Below are positions 17,003 to 26,569 of a stretch of DNA of 64,000 nucleotides, in pieces. The notes under the pieces were generated by a model. The model did no database searches. It had not been told where the DNA came from and saw only the letters and a list, made by a program, of their open reading frames with translations. Origin of the DNA: Elusimicrobium minutum (GTDB lineage: Bacteria; Elusimicrobiota; Elusimicrobia; Elusimicrobiales; UBA9959); contig DYIF01000003.1 of NCBI GenBank assembly GCA_020723765.1, positions 62,001 through 126,000 of the forward strand. Reading direction: 5' to 3'. The translations under genes were made by a program, and so were the position numbers. Position 1 is the first letter of the stretch. Every line of letters begins with the position of its first letter.

Positions 17003-17995
17003 TTAAAATTCCGATTTTAAAGTTCTTGTCATTAAAGATTTTAAAGCTTTTTGAGGTTTTTTGTTTTTGTATATTACCAGATAAACTTCCCTGGATATGG
17101 GCATTTCTATTGATAATTTTTGTGTCAATTTGTTTAACGCTTTTGCCGTTTTTACTCCTTCCGCGACTTGTTTCATAGAGCTTATTAGTTTCAAGGGATT
17201 TACCCCCTCGCCTATTTTATATCCTACCGAGTAGTTTCTGGATATGCTTGAATTACAGGTAAGTATCAGGTCTCCTATTCCGGATAACCCCAGAAAGGTT
17301 ATGTCTTTGGCTCCTAATTTTTTACCTAACTTTCGTATTTCGTTAAGCCCCCTCGTTATAAGCGCCGCCTTCGTATTATATCCCAGATTTAAAGCGTCGC
17401 TCATTCCGGCCGCTATGGCCACTACGTTTTTTATCGCACCTCCTATTTCCGTTCCTATTATATCGTCGTTTTCGTAAACTCTAAAATAATCTGTGCTTAA
17501 AATTTCCTGAAACATTTTTCTTGTTTTATGGTCTTTTCCGGCGATTGTCGTTGCGGCGGGCTTCTTTCTGGCTATTTCTACGGCGAAGTTGGGGCCGGAT
17601 AAAACATAAATATCTTTTCCGGTTATGTCAGAAAGTATTTCCGAAGGCCTTTCAAAAGTATTGAGTTCTATTCCTTTTGAAAGACTCAAAATGTAAGCGT
17701 CCTTTAAATATCGGGAATATTTTTTTAGTGCGGTTCTTATGTATTGAGTCGGAATTGCGTTTATTATTATTTCGGATGAAAGCGCTTCTTTTAAATCGTT
17801 AGAAGCTTTTAAGTTTTTAGATAATCTTATTCCTTTTAAAAAAATGTTGTTTTCCGAACGTTCATTTATGTTTTTTGCAACTTCTCTTTCCTTTGCCCAT
17901 ATTGTTACTTTAAAACCTTTTTCGGATAGTAAATTCGCTATGGTGGTGCCCCAGGCTCCCGCTCCCAAAACGGATATTTTTAAATTTTCTCTCAT
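17003..17995 (-). CDS. gpsA: Glycerol-3-phosphate dehydrogenase [NAD(P)+]
   Basis: Makes sn-glycerol-3-phosphate from dihydroxyacetone phosphate for phospholipid synthesis. The N-terminal Rossmann motif is VLGAGAWGTTIANLL. The family signatures SGPNFAVEIA and GGAIKNVVAIAAGMSDAL (active-site lysine) are present. Length is 330 residues, typical. The ATG has no Shine-Dalgarno but has TATAAT 6 nt upstream, indicating a leaderless transcript. Confidence 0.96.
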   Translation of the reverse strand: MRENLKISVLGAGAWGTTIANLLSEKGFKVTIWAKEREVAKNINERSENNIFLKGIRLSKNLKASNDLKEALSSEIIINAIPTQYIRTALKKYSRYLKDAYILSLSKGIELNTFERPSEILSDITGKDIYVLSGPNFAVEIARKKPAATTIAGKDHKTRKMFQEILSTDYFRVYENDDIIGTEIGGAIKNVVAIAAGMSDALNLGYNTKAALITRGLNEIRKLGKKLGAKDITFLGLSGIGDLILTCNSSISRNYSVGYKIGEGVNPLKLISSMKQVAEGVKTAKALNKLTQKLSIEMPISREVYLVIYKNKKPQKALKSLMTRTLKSEF

Positions 17996-18001
17996 AAAAT
18001 T

Positions 18002-18007
18002 ATTATA
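18002..18007 (-). promoter_or_regulatory. -10 element of a predicted leaderless gpsA promoter
   Basis: TATAAT preceded by TTTAG, with exactly 6 nt between the hexamer and the gpsA ATG. It sits in a 41-bp gap after the MocA-like gene. Spacing is the same as for dnaE, murC and the methylase at 33371. Confidence 0.65.
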
Positions 18008-18036
18008 CTAAATGTGTTCGGTCGGGTATTTCGATT

Positions 18037-18627
18037 TTATTTGAAAAAATTAATATATTCCTTATAATTATCGAAGTCTTTTATTATTCCCTTGTCTTTT
18101 ACGAAGATGTCTTTTAATTCGACTTTTTTATGGTGAGTTACCCAGTGAAGCCCTTTTTCGTAAGGCGCTTTAAGTATAAGTTTAAAATATTTTTGAGGAA
18201 TTATTATGGGATGGCCTCTTTTGAAACTTCCATCCTCTTTTTTCGTATAAGGAATTATTATTTTGTTTTTGTTTTTTTTATAAGCTTCGGTTATTTTTTT
18301 GTAAGTCGATTTTTTTATAAGAGGCTGGTCTACGAGGTTTATCATTATCGGAGTTTCTATTTGGTTTTCAATAATATGCTTTACCGCTACTTTTACCGAG
18401 TTTATCTGACCTAACTCGTAATCGGCGTTTAAAAGAACGGTTTGATTTGGAAAAAGTTTTTTTATTTTGTCGTAGTTATGATTTCCGGCTACTATTATTA
18501 TTTTATCCGAGAACGTGTCCAATTTTTTAAATATTCTATCAATAAAATACTCTCCGTCTATTTTGAGAAAAGCTTTGTCTCTTCCCATTCTTTCGGATTT
18601 GCCGGCGGATAATATTACGGAATACAT
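18037..18627 (-). CDS. MocA/MobA-like nucleotidyltransferase
   Basis: 196-residue GT-A-fold nucleotidyltransferase. The N-terminal nucleotide-binding motif is ILSAGKSERMGRDKAFLKI, and NLVDQPLI carries the metal-binding aspartate. GHPIIIP near residue 140 is typical of MocA/YgfJ rather than MobA. MocA-type enzymes attach CMP to molybdopterin for molybdenum hydroxylases. In E. coli ygfJ lies in the same purine/selenium locus as ssnA and ygeY, which are also here. No molybdenum hydroxylase is in the window. The ATG lies 2 nt after the preceding stop with no Shine-Dalgarno, so translation is probably coupled. Confidence 0.8.
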   Translation of the reverse strand: MYSVILSAGKSERMGRDKAFLKIDGEYFIDRIFKKLDTFSDKIIIVAGNHNYDKIKKLFPNQTVLLNADYELGQINSVKVAVKHIIENQIETPIMINLVDQPLIKKSTYKKITEAYKKNKNKIIIPYTKKEDGSFKRGHPIIIPQKYFKLILKAPYEKGLHWVTHHKKVELKDIFVKDKGIIKDFDNYKEYINFFK

Positions 18628-18629
18628 GA

Positions 18630-19988
18630 TTAAATTTTATCCATAAGTTTTTTAACTAATTTGTCGGCTTTTTCTTTTAATTTTCTTTCGTCTACCGTTA
18701 GCAATTTTCCGTTTTCCGCTTTTACTTCCCCGTTTACCACGGTGTATTTCGTTTTTTGATTTATTCCGCAGAATACCAGAGAGGCTATCGGATCGTATGT
18801 GGACCCGGCGTATTCTATTCCTGATATATCGAATACCGCTATATCCGCGGCTTTCCCGACTTCTATGGATCCTATATCTTCTCTTCCCAAAACCTTTGCC
18901 CCTCCTCTTGTCGCCAAATACAATGCGTCTCTTGCGGGCATGGAATCGACTTTATCTTTTACCCTCGATACCAGCATCGCCTGTTTTATTTCCAAAAGCA
19001 TATTGGATGAGTCGTTGGAAGCGGAACCGTCCACTCCCAAACCGACGGGGACTTTGTTATTTAAAAACATTCTTATTGGTGCTATGCCCGAACCTAATCT
19101 AAGATTTGATGTAGGACAATGCGCCACTCCGGAGCCGTGATCTCCCATTTTTTTCGCTTCTTCTTCCTTTATATGAACGCAGTGCGCAAACCAGCTTCTT
19201 TCGTTTAGCCATCCTACGCTTTCCATATACTCAAGCGGCCTCATTTTATGAAGACTTAGACAGTATTCTTCTTCGTCTAATGTTTCGGCCAGATGAGTAT
19301 GTGTTCTTACCTCCCATTTTTTTGCCATTTCCGCCGTAAGTTTTAATAGTTCGCTCGTTACCGAAAAAGGCGAACATGGGGCAAGCGCCACGTTGGTCAT
19401 TGCGAATTTTTCTTTGGAGTGATACTTTATTACGACTCTTTCTGAGTCTTTCATTATCGTATCTTCGTCCTGAACCACATCGTCCGGCGGAAGTCCGCCT
19501 TTCGATTTCCCTCTGCTCATCGAACCTCTTGTTGCGGTAAACCTCATTCCTATTTCTTTTGCAGATTCTATTTCTCTATCTATTAAATATTTGGAGGATT
19601 TTTGAGGAAATAAATAAAGATGATCGGAACTTGTCGTGCATCCGGTGAGCAAAAGTTCTCCAAGTCCCACTTTTGTAGATATATCGACCCAATCCTCGTC
19701 CAAATTTCTCCATACCTCGTATAGAAACACTAGCCAATCGAACAACTTTGAGTCCTGTACCTGAGGGATGTTTCTCGTTAATGTCTGATATAGATGATGA
19801 TGAGTGTTTACAAACCCCGGGGTTATAACGCAGTTTTTGGCGTCTATTATTTTGTCGGCTTTTATCTTTATGTTTTTCGCTATTTTTTTTATCTCCGGAC
19901 CTTCTATATAAATATCGTAATCTTTTAATTCAGTTCTTTTGTCGTCGGCGGTAAAAATGTAACCGCCTTTTATCAAAAGTGTTTTCAT
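18630..19988 (-). CDS. Amidohydrolase, 8-oxoguanine deaminase-like
   Basis: 452-residue amidohydrolase of the AtzB/TrzN/8-oxoguanine deaminase branch, which removes an exocyclic amine from a purine or triazine ring. Metal-site motifs are GFVNTHHHLYQT, THTHLAET, FAHCVHI and the aspartate in LGVDGSASNDSSN. The GGLPPDDVVQDEDTI insert and the SASNDSSNMLLEI loop are typical of 8-oxoguanine deaminase as I remember it. Context agrees: SsnA, YgeY, a MocA-like protein and a dihydropyrimidine-dehydrogenase-like protein are in the same run. A clear Shine-Dalgarno (GGAGG) precedes the ATG. The substrate remains a prediction. Confidence 0.82.
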   Translation of the reverse strand: MKTLLIKGGYIFTADDKRTELKDYDIYIEGPEIKKIAKNIKIKADKIIDAKNCVITPGFVNTHHHLYQTLTRNIPQVQDSKLFDWLVFLYEVWRNLDEDWVDISTKVGLGELLLTGCTTSSDHLYLFPQKSSKYLIDREIESAKEIGMRFTATRGSMSRGKSKGGLPPDDVVQDEDTIMKDSERVVIKYHSKEKFAMTNVALAPCSPFSVTSELLKLTAEMAKKWEVRTHTHLAETLDEEEYCLSLHKMRPLEYMESVGWLNERSWFAHCVHIKEEEAKKMGDHGSGVAHCPTSNLRLGSGIAPIRMFLNNKVPVGLGVDGSASNDSSNMLLEIKQAMLVSRVKDKVDSMPARDALYLATRGGAKVLGREDIGSIEVGKAADIAVFDISGIEYAGSTYDPIASLVFCGINQKTKYTVVNGEVKAENGKLLTVDERKLKEKADKLVKKLMDKI

Positions 19989-20001
19989 AATATCCTCCGA
20001 A

Positions 20002-22443
20002 TTATTTTTTCTCGTGTTTTTTTCTTTTTCTCATATAAATTGCTTTTGAAGGACATTTTTTTGCGCATATCGAGCATCCTATGCATTTTTTATGATCGAA
20101 TGTCGGTTTTTTGTCTTTATTTAATTTTACCGCAAGATATCCGCATGTCGCGCAGTTGCCGCATCCTATGCATAACTCATTTATAACATCCGGTATCTTT
20201 TTTTCGGGGGTTAGTTTGTCGAAAGGAGTTATTATGTCGGGTAAAGCGCAGCCTATAAACTCGGATACCGAGTTATATCCTTTTTCATATAACATCGAGG
20301 ACAATCCCCACTCCAAATGGTTTATTATATCGTATCCGTATTTCATAAGTATGGTGCAGAACTGAACGTTTTTGGCTCCCATAGCCAGGAAATTGGCGGC
20401 CATTTTCCAATTCATCGCTCCGCCGTTTGCGGATATCGGAACCCCTATTTTTACGGCTTTTGCCACGGTCAGATAACTTATCGGAGCTATCCCTTCTCCG
20501 CTAAGCCCGACGACTACTCCTTCATCCCATTTTTTATTATTCGATTTTCTAAAACCGAGGGCCGGGAAGGAATTCGCCAAGGTTATGCCGGCTTTTTTAT
20601 TAGGATATTTATCGTAAACTTTTTTTATCGCGTCCACCACCTGGTATATGGATGTCACCGCGCCGGTAAGCTTAAAAAGCTTTGGTATTTTCGGATCGGA
20701 CATTTCCATTACCCAGTCGATGATCTTTGCGCTAAGTTCGGGATCCTGAGATACGATATCTCCTTTGGTCCCATCCCCTCCCTGAGGACACGATAGGCTG
20801 TATTCTATAACCATAGCTCCCGCGTTTTCTAATTTTTTAGTGTTGGATTGCCATACTTTTTTATCTTTTTCATCGTTACCGGTGACCGGTCCTCCTGTGG
20901 ATGCTCCGGTAATTCTATCCGGATAAAGTTTTATAAGTTTTTCTATTTCGGCGCATACCCTATCCAGCGGGTGATCCGAAACGTTATCCGAGTTTCCATA
21001 AGTCGATTTGTCGAAAAGAAACATATATTCTGAAGGTATATGTATATGGACGTTATCGAAGGCTGTTTTCATTATCACGCCGGGCCATCCGTTTTCGTAG
21101 GCCAATTTTACCTGCTCAAAACCGTCCGAATGAGGAGCCGCCGATATCATAAAAGGAGATTTCATTTTATAGCCGAAGAAATCGGTTTCCAGATTTACGG
21201 GAAGCATATTTCTTCCGGTTAAAACAAGAGAACTTTTATTATTTTTTTCTATCTTTATTTTCTTGTTTTTAATATACGCGTCTACTTCCATTGCTGCATT
21301 TTTTCCGCTTGCTGCGCATTCTACTACCGTGGAGGCTCCGTTTAAAAAATCTCCGCAGTAAAAAACACCCTCTTTTTTTAGGATGTTCATAGAGGGAATA
21401 TTTTTTATCGCGAGTATCACGAAATCTATGTCTGTTCTATTTTGAACGCTTCCTTCTATTTCGTTTCCTTTTTCGTCCAATTTGACAAATTTTGCGCCGG
21501 TTATCTTTTTGTTTTTTGAGATTATTCCTTTTATTTTAGTTCTTCCGTTTATGTTTATTTTATATTTATATAGCTCTTCTATTTCTCTTTCGCTAAGCTG
21601 TATTTCCGCGGCGTTTTTTCTTGTGAAAATCTCGGCTGTTTTGGCTCCCATTTTTATTGCCGTTACCGCGCAGTCCGCGCTTACGGCTCCTCCGCCGACT
21701 ACCGCCACATTTTTGTTTTTTAAATTATATTTTTTAAAATTTTTTAAAAATTCTAGTCCGTCTATGCCCATATCTTCATTTTCTATGTTAAGCCTTATTT
21801 GTTTGTCCACTCCCGCTCCTACTATTACCGCGTCGTAATCGGATAAAAGTTTCTCGGGTTCTTTTATTTCCATTCCCAAATTTATTTTTATATCTCCCAA
21901 AGTTTTTATAAAATCTATGTCTGTTTTAAGTATGTTTTTATCGAGTCTCGAATCCGGAATTAAGTTCATAACTCCGCCTATTTTTTTATCTTTTTCGTAT
22001 ATGTCTATGGAATAACCCATCTGAGTAAGAGCCGCTGCGGCGCTTAGGGAACTCGCTCCCGAACCTACTATCGCGATTTTTTTTCCGTTTTTCTTTTGTT
22101 TTTCAAATTTCGGCATTATTCCCGTATCTTTGGCTTTTTGTATTATCGTTGCCTGGACCTTTGGGATATCTATCGGTTTATCCAGAAGTTTTCTCGAGCA
22201 CGCTTTCATGCAAAACCAATCGGGACATACCGCTCCGCAAACTCCTCCTAAAGGATTTGAGCCCATAATTATTCTTGCACTGGTCGCAAAATCGGAGCTT
22301 TCCCCGGATTTAATAGCCATTATAAAATCCGCGGGAGAGCAGTTTACGGGACATGCTTGTTTGCAGGGTTTTTCCTGGCAGTATAAACATCGGTCTACTT
22401 CTTCGAAAAGTTTGGCGTCGGATAAAAAAATTTCGTTATTCAT
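20002..22443 (-). CDS. Dihydropyrimidine-dehydrogenase-like single-chain flavoprotein
   Basis: 813 residues combining PreT-like and PreA-like parts. Residues 15-85 hold N-terminal Fe-S cysteines (CLYCQEKPCKQACP, GVCGAVCPDWFCMKAC). Two dinucleotide-binding motifs follow (IVGSGASSL about 125, VVGGGAVSA about 248). Residues 420-735 are a DHOD-like FMN barrel. A C-terminal 2x[4Fe-4S] ferredoxin (CIGCGNCATC, CIGCSICAKKCP) ends the protein. The order matches mammalian dihydropyrimidine dehydrogenase but is shorter (about 1025 in human). The catalytic-base Cys expected before QDPEL is replaced: the segment reads GDIVSQDPEL, Val then Ser. The substrate may therefore differ from uracil/thymine. It sits among purine-catabolism genes. 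Confidence 0.82.
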   Translation of the reverse strand: MNNEIFLSDAKLFEEVDRCLYCQEKPCKQACPVNCSPADFIMAIKSGESSDFATSARIIMGSNPLGGVCGAVCPDWFCMKACSRKLLDKPIDIPKVQATIIQKAKDTGIMPKFEKQKKNGKKIAIVGSGASSLSAAAALTQMGYSIDIYEKDKKIGGVMNLIPDSRLDKNILKTDIDFIKTLGDIKINLGMEIKEPEKLLSDYDAVIVGAGVDKQIRLNIENEDMGIDGLEFLKNFKKYNLKNKNVAVVGGGAVSADCAVTAIKMGAKTAEIFTRKNAAEIQLSEREIEELYKYKININGRTKIKGIISKNKKITGAKFVKLDEKGNEIEGSVQNRTDIDFVILAIKNIPSMNILKKEGVFYCGDFLNGASTVVECAASGKNAAMEVDAYIKNKKIKIEKNNKSSLVLTGRNMLPVNLETDFFGYKMKSPFMISAAPHSDGFEQVKLAYENGWPGVIMKTAFDNVHIHIPSEYMFLFDKSTYGNSDNVSDHPLDRVCAEIEKLIKLYPDRITGASTGGPVTGNDEKDKKVWQSNTKKLENAGAMVIEYSLSCPQGGDGTKGDIVSQDPELSAKIIDWVMEMSDPKIPKLFKLTGAVTSIYQVVDAIKKVYDKYPNKKAGITLANSFPALGFRKSNNKKWDEGVVVGLSGEGIAPISYLTVAKAVKIGVPISANGGAMNWKMAANFLAMGAKNVQFCTILMKYGYDIINHLEWGLSSMLYEKGYNSVSEFIGCALPDIITPFDKLTPEKKIPDVINELCIGCGNCATCGYLAVKLNKDKKPTFDHKKCIGCSICAKKCPSKAIYMRKRKKHEKK

Positions 22444-22486
22444 CTTTCCTCCGTATACTAATATTAAATTTTACCAATTTAATATG

Positions 22487-23875
22487 TTAAATATATCGGT
22501 CCGAAATAATTTTTAGAATATTTTCTTTTATTTTCGATTCCATATTTGCGGCCATTTTTTGGTACGATTTGATATTTTCTTTTGAAAGGGTCGAAGTGGA
22601 AATTATTTCATAAGGAGGATTTTCCATCCATTTAGCCTTATAGCGCTTTGCTATTTTCGTCATAGGAGTATCGGGAAATACCGATAACGTACAGTAATCT
22701 ATGTAGGCGTTGATTGGAAAAGTGTCGTTTTTTTTAAAATTTTCGATTTCCTTTTCGCTTTTTGTTTTCAATATGTGTTTTATGACCCTTTCCATGCTCC
22801 ATCTGAAAGTTTTTTGGATGTCTTTTTCGGTTTCTCCCGGTATTCCTATCATAATTTCGAGTATTATCGTAGATTTCGGAGCGTATTTAATTATCATATC
22901 CAATTTTTTCCCCGTTTCTTTTAATGAAAGGCTTAGATTTTCTCTTTTTAAAATTTTTATCGATTTGGGATTAATGGATTGAATCCCTATGCTGAATTTT
23001 AAATGAGGATTATTAGAAACTTTTAGTATGTCTTTAGTTATAAATTTTATGTTTGTGGTTATCGACCAGTCTATTTCTTTTGTTATCGCTTTCGATGTTA
23101 TGAATTTTAATATTTTTTCGGCTCTTTTTGGATTTATTAAAAAATCGGAATCGGATATTATCACTTTAAGCCGCCCGGAATTTATTCGAGAAGCGTTATC
23201 TATTATCCATTTTATTTCTTTTAAAACTCTATTTAAAGAAAAGAATCTTATATTCTTTTTGATCGTCCATAAACAAAAAGGACAATTAAAGGGACACCCT
23301 CTCGAAGTTTCCAATATCAGATAATCTGCCGAAGTATTTCGGAATATCTCTTTTAAGTATGGAGACGGGATATCGTCTAAGTTGCGTAAAATTTTTTCTT
23401 TATTTTTTATTATTTCGTTTTTTCTTTTAATTATGATGTTCCCTACGTTATACCAGTCGGATCCCGATAACGTTTTTTTTATTATTTCGGCAAACGCAAT
23501 CTCACCTTCCCCTTCTATGAGAGCGTCGGCTTTGGAGTCGGTTAATATTTCCCCTCCGTTTACTGAAACTTCTTTTCCGCCCAATATTATTTTTATTTTT
23601 TCGTTTTCTTTTTTTAATAGTTTTGAAAGATAAACAACCCGGTCTCTGTTCCACATATAACACGAAAAACCTATTATCCGAGGCTTTGTTTTTAAAATGT
23701 CTTTTAATACTTCATTTAGTCGGTTGTCTATTTCTTTTTCCGAAAATTCCTTTATTAATATTTTTACTCTTTTATTGAAAATCTTTTCGGCGTATGTTTT
23801 CAAATATGCCAGCCCCAGAGGAACGGTATGGATTTTTTCTCGATAAATGTTTATTAGCGTAATTCTGAGAGGCAT
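22487..23875 (-). CDS. B12-binding-domain radical SAM protein
   Basis: 462 residues. The N-terminal part resembles a cobalamin-binding domain (PLGLAYLKTYAEK, IIGFSCYMWN, KIILGGKEVS, IEGEGE), although the DxHxxG motif is not evident. The radical SAM motif is RGCPFNCPFC, followed by a TIM-barrel portion (DSDFLINPKRAEKIL, FSIGIQSINPKS). No SPASM domain. The closest relative in the window is the 651-residue protein at 48677-50632, which shares the N-terminal layout. It is coupled to ssnA (one base between stop and start), so it belongs to the purine-type operon. Substrate unknown. Confidence 0.85.
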   Translation of the reverse strand: MPLRITLINIYREKIHTVPLGLAYLKTYAEKIFNKRVKILIKEFSEKEIDNRLNEVLKDILKTKPRIIGFSCYMWNRDRVVYLSKLLKKENEKIKIILGGKEVSVNGGEILTDSKADALIEGEGEIAFAEIIKKTLSGSDWYNVGNIIIKRKNEIIKNKEKILRNLDDIPSPYLKEIFRNTSADYLILETSRGCPFNCPFCLWTIKKNIRFFSLNRVLKEIKWIIDNASRINSGRLKVIISDSDFLINPKRAEKILKFITSKAITKEIDWSITTNIKFITKDILKVSNNPHLKFSIGIQSINPKSIKILKRENLSLSLKETGKKLDMIIKYAPKSTIILEIMIGIPGETEKDIQKTFRWSMERVIKHILKTKSEKEIENFKKNDTFPINAYIDYCTLSVFPDTPMTKIAKRYKAKWMENPPYEIISTSTLSKENIKSYQKMAANMESKIKENILKIISDRYI

Positions 23876-23876
23876 T

Positions 23877-25202
23877 TTAAAATCGGTTCCATATCTTTTT
23901 TGCGGTTTCTTGGGATTTTCGCGCTACTTCCTTTTCGTCTATAAAATTTAGTTTCCCCTTTTCCATAAGAATGTTTCCGTTAACTATGGTGGTATCTATG
24001 TTGGATTGAGATATGCCGAATATAAGATGCCCCATAAAATTGTCTTCTTTTAACGGAGTGGTCGGAATGTAGTCTACGATTATAATGTCGGCGAAATTCC
24101 CTTCCTTTATCTCGCCTATTTTTTCGAAATATTTTGACGCTATCTTAGCGTTATTCTCTAAAGTTTTTGTAACCTCGGGAAAACCGACCGAAGGATTTGA
24201 ATTTTTTAAATGACAAAGCCATAAAGCAGCTCTAATCTCTTCCATCATATTTACTGTCATAGCGTCGGTTCCAAGCCCGTATAATATTTCTTTTTTAGAA
24301 AAACCTATTATATCGGATATCCCTACTGCGTTATTGGCGTTGGATTGCGAATTGACGGCTATTTGAGTTTGAGTTCTTCTTAGTATTTCTTTTTCTTTTT
24401 CGTTTATATGTACGCAATGAGCCAGTATGCTTTTTTCTCCCAGTATCGAAAATTTTTCAAATCTTTCCACCACTCTCATCTTATGTTTTTTCTGGCAGTC
24501 TATCTGGTCGGATACGGCTTCGGCGCAATGTACGTGAAAACCCGAGTTTAGGGAGTTTCCTATGTCCGAGGCTATTTCAAGCGTTTTATTCGATACGGTA
24601 AACGATGCGTGGAGACCGAATAAAGACTTTATAAAATTGTCGTTTTTTTCATTTGAATATTTTATAAACTCGTAATTTTCTTTTATTCCTTCCAGCGCCT
24701 TTTTTTCTCCGTCTCTATCCGAAACCTCGTAACACAAACAGGCTCTTAGACCGCATCGGCGCACGGCTTTTTCTATTTCAAATAAGGATCCTCTTATTGA
24801 GAAAGGACTTGCGTGATGGTCTATCAGCGTAGTCGTTCCTTTTTTTATCGCCTGTATCAAAGCCGCCATGGAGCTATAGTAAATGGCGTCGTAATCCAAT
24901 TTTTTATCCAATCTCCACCACAAATTGTTCAATACTTCTACAAAATCTTTAGAGGAATTTATCTTATTAAGTCCTCTTGCGAAACTCGAATAAAAATGCA
25001 TATGAACGTTTATAAACCCGGGCATTATTAGTTTATCTTCGGCATTTATGATTTTGTCCGCTTTTATGTTTTTTGAGGCGGATTTAAATATTTTTTTTAT
25101 CTTCGAATCTTCTATAAGGATATCGTACCCTTTTAGAAGTTTTTTTGAAGAACCTCCGGTAAAAATTATCGAATTTTTTATCAATATTGTTTTGGTTTTC
25201 AT
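23877..25202 (-). CDS. ssnA: SsnA-type amidohydrolase
   Basis: 441-residue member of the amidohydrolase superfamily, closest by eye to SsnA, a putative aminohydrolase found with selenium-dependent purine hydroxylase genes. Metal-site motifs: GFINVHMHFYSSFARG, FHVHCAEAVSD, LAHCVHI and the aspartate in GLGTDAMTVN. The segment LNNLWWRLDKKLDYDAIYYS and the DHHASP motif are characteristic of the SsnA subgroup as I remember it. GGAGA lies upstream of the ATG. It probably works with YgeY, the MocA-like protein and the deaminase at 18.6 kb. Confidence 0.82.
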   Translation of the reverse strand: MKTKTILIKNSIIFTGGSSKKLLKGYDILIEDSKIKKIFKSASKNIKADKIINAEDKLIMPGFINVHMHFYSSFARGLNKINSSKDFVEVLNNLWWRLDKKLDYDAIYYSSMAALIQAIKKGTTTLIDHHASPFSIRGSLFEIEKAVRRCGLRACLCYEVSDRDGEKKALEGIKENYEFIKYSNEKNDNFIKSLFGLHASFTVSNKTLEIASDIGNSLNSGFHVHCAEAVSDQIDCQKKHKMRVVERFEKFSILGEKSILAHCVHINEKEKEILRRTQTQIAVNSQSNANNAVGISDIIGFSKKEILYGLGTDAMTVNMMEEIRAALWLCHLKNSNPSVGFPEVTKTLENNAKIASKYFEKIGEIKEGNFADIIIVDYIPTTPLKEDNFMGHLIFGISQSNIDTTIVNGNILMEKGKLNFIDEKEVARKSQETAKKIWNRF

Positions 25203-25210
25203 TTATTCTC

Positions 25211-26569
25211 CTATATATACCATTCTATTTGAAGCGGGCTTGACTCTATATCTTTTGAAGAAGTTATAAATCTTTTGATAATATCTTTTAATATCAGCTC
25301 TTCCCGATCTATTTCAAATAACCATATTTCGTCCAATTTTTGTTCTCCGTCTACAAGCGTGAAAGAATTTTTTGAAAATTTTCCGTTAAGCGAAAAGTTT
25401 ATTCTTACCGTAACTCCTTTCGTAATTCCAGCCGGATTTTTTTCATAGCTTAAAAAATCTATGGATATGATTTGAAATTTGTCTATTTTTAAAAAAATAT
25501 TTTTTTCGTTTTTAATTTTTTCCCTGGCTTTGATTAGTTTTTGCTTAATCTCTTCTTCGATTTTTACGCTTATCTCCTGGGTATCGTTTTTCCACCAGGA
25601 GTATATGTTAAAAAAAGTTTCGGCTATTAAAAGTTGCATTTTGGGTTTTGAGATTTCTTTATATGGTTGTCGTTCTCCATCCGATAATTCCACTTTATTT
25701 CCCATATTGTTGACAAAAGAAGGGGTCCCTAAAAGATTTTCCAGTTTCATGACATAGGATTCGCCTTTTTGTTCTATCAAAGATAATTTCCATATTCCGT
25801 CGTAGACGAAAGTCAAAAAAAGATATTTTGTTATCGGAAATCTTTCTCCGGATACGAAGTTTTTGTTTACCGCGTCCACATAATATTGTCTCGAAGTGTA
25901 TTTTACGAAAGCCGATATGGCTTTTTCGTAATCGGTATATCTTACGTTTATTATTTTAACGTCGTCTACAGAAAAATTTTCTATTTCGGTTTTTATTTCC
26001 TTTTGATAAAGTTCCGCTATTTCTTTTAGATATTTTTTATATAGATAATCGCTCGATATCTGAGCCATATCGTTTTTTTGTCCGGAAATCATCAACATAT
26101 ACTGTTCGAGCGCGTATGCGGAAAGCTTTTTAAAATCGTCCGGATTTAAATTTAATTTTTTAAGTATTTCCTCGGCTTCCCTTTCTCTCTTTATCAAATC
26201 TTCTTCGGTAAATGATTTGTAAGAAGCCTCGGTTTTTTTCTGTATAAAATGCATAAAAAGTCCGGCGACTATATAAGCTATAGAAGAATATCCCCTTGAT
26301 CTGTTAGGGTAGTTGTAATCGTATGTTCTATAACGACCGTATCTCGAAGAAGGAGTAAAAAGTAGAATTATCAGTATTATTATGAAAAAAGGAAGATCCG
26401 ATTTTGAAAATCCTTTTTTGGGAGGTTTATAGTCGTTGTAAGAATAAGAATATGAAGATGAATCGTCGTCGTAAGCGAAAGGACTTGCGAGTCTATCGAC
26501 AATATTAAAAGAAGCGTTTAAATTCAAAACTAAAAAACAAATCGAAAAAAGCAAAAAAACTTTTTTCAT
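25211..26569 (-). CDS. Exported/membrane Tim44-like domain protein
   Basis: 452 residues. Residues 1-20 are a signal peptide or first helix (VFLLFSICFLVLNLNA). A Tyr/Ser/Asp-rich linker (SSSYSYSYND) follows, then a membrane helix at about 60-73 and another hydrophobic stretch at about 95-110. The remainder is soluble and mostly alpha/beta, with two similar segments. The pattern of signal, helix and 'DDVKIINVRYTDYEKAISAFVKY' resembles bacterial Tim44-like (TIM44/Mba1) proteins, but this is a judgement from layout. Its start overlaps the small membrane gene upstream by 4 bp (ATGA). Confidence 0.55.
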   Translation of the reverse strand: MKKVFLLFSICFLVLNLNASFNIVDRLASPFAYDDDSSSYSYSYNDYKPPKKGFSKSDLPFFIIILIILLFTPSSRYGRYRTYDYNYPNRSRGYSSIAYIVAGLFMHFIQKKTEASYKSFTEEDLIKREREAEEILKKLNLNPDDFKKLSAYALEQYMLMISGQKNDMAQISSDYLYKKYLKEIAELYQKEIKTEIENFSVDDVKIINVRYTDYEKAISAFVKYTSRQYYVDAVNKNFVSGERFPITKYLFLTFVYDGIWKLSLIEQKGESYVMKLENLLGTPSFVNNMGNKVELSDGERQPYKEISKPKMQLLIAETFFNIYSWWKNDTQEISVKIEEEIKQKLIKAREKIKNEKNIFLKIDKFQIISIDFLSYEKNPAGITKGVTVRINFSLNGKFSKNSFTLVDGEQKLDEIWLFEIDREELILKDIIKRFITSSKDIESSPLQIEWYI

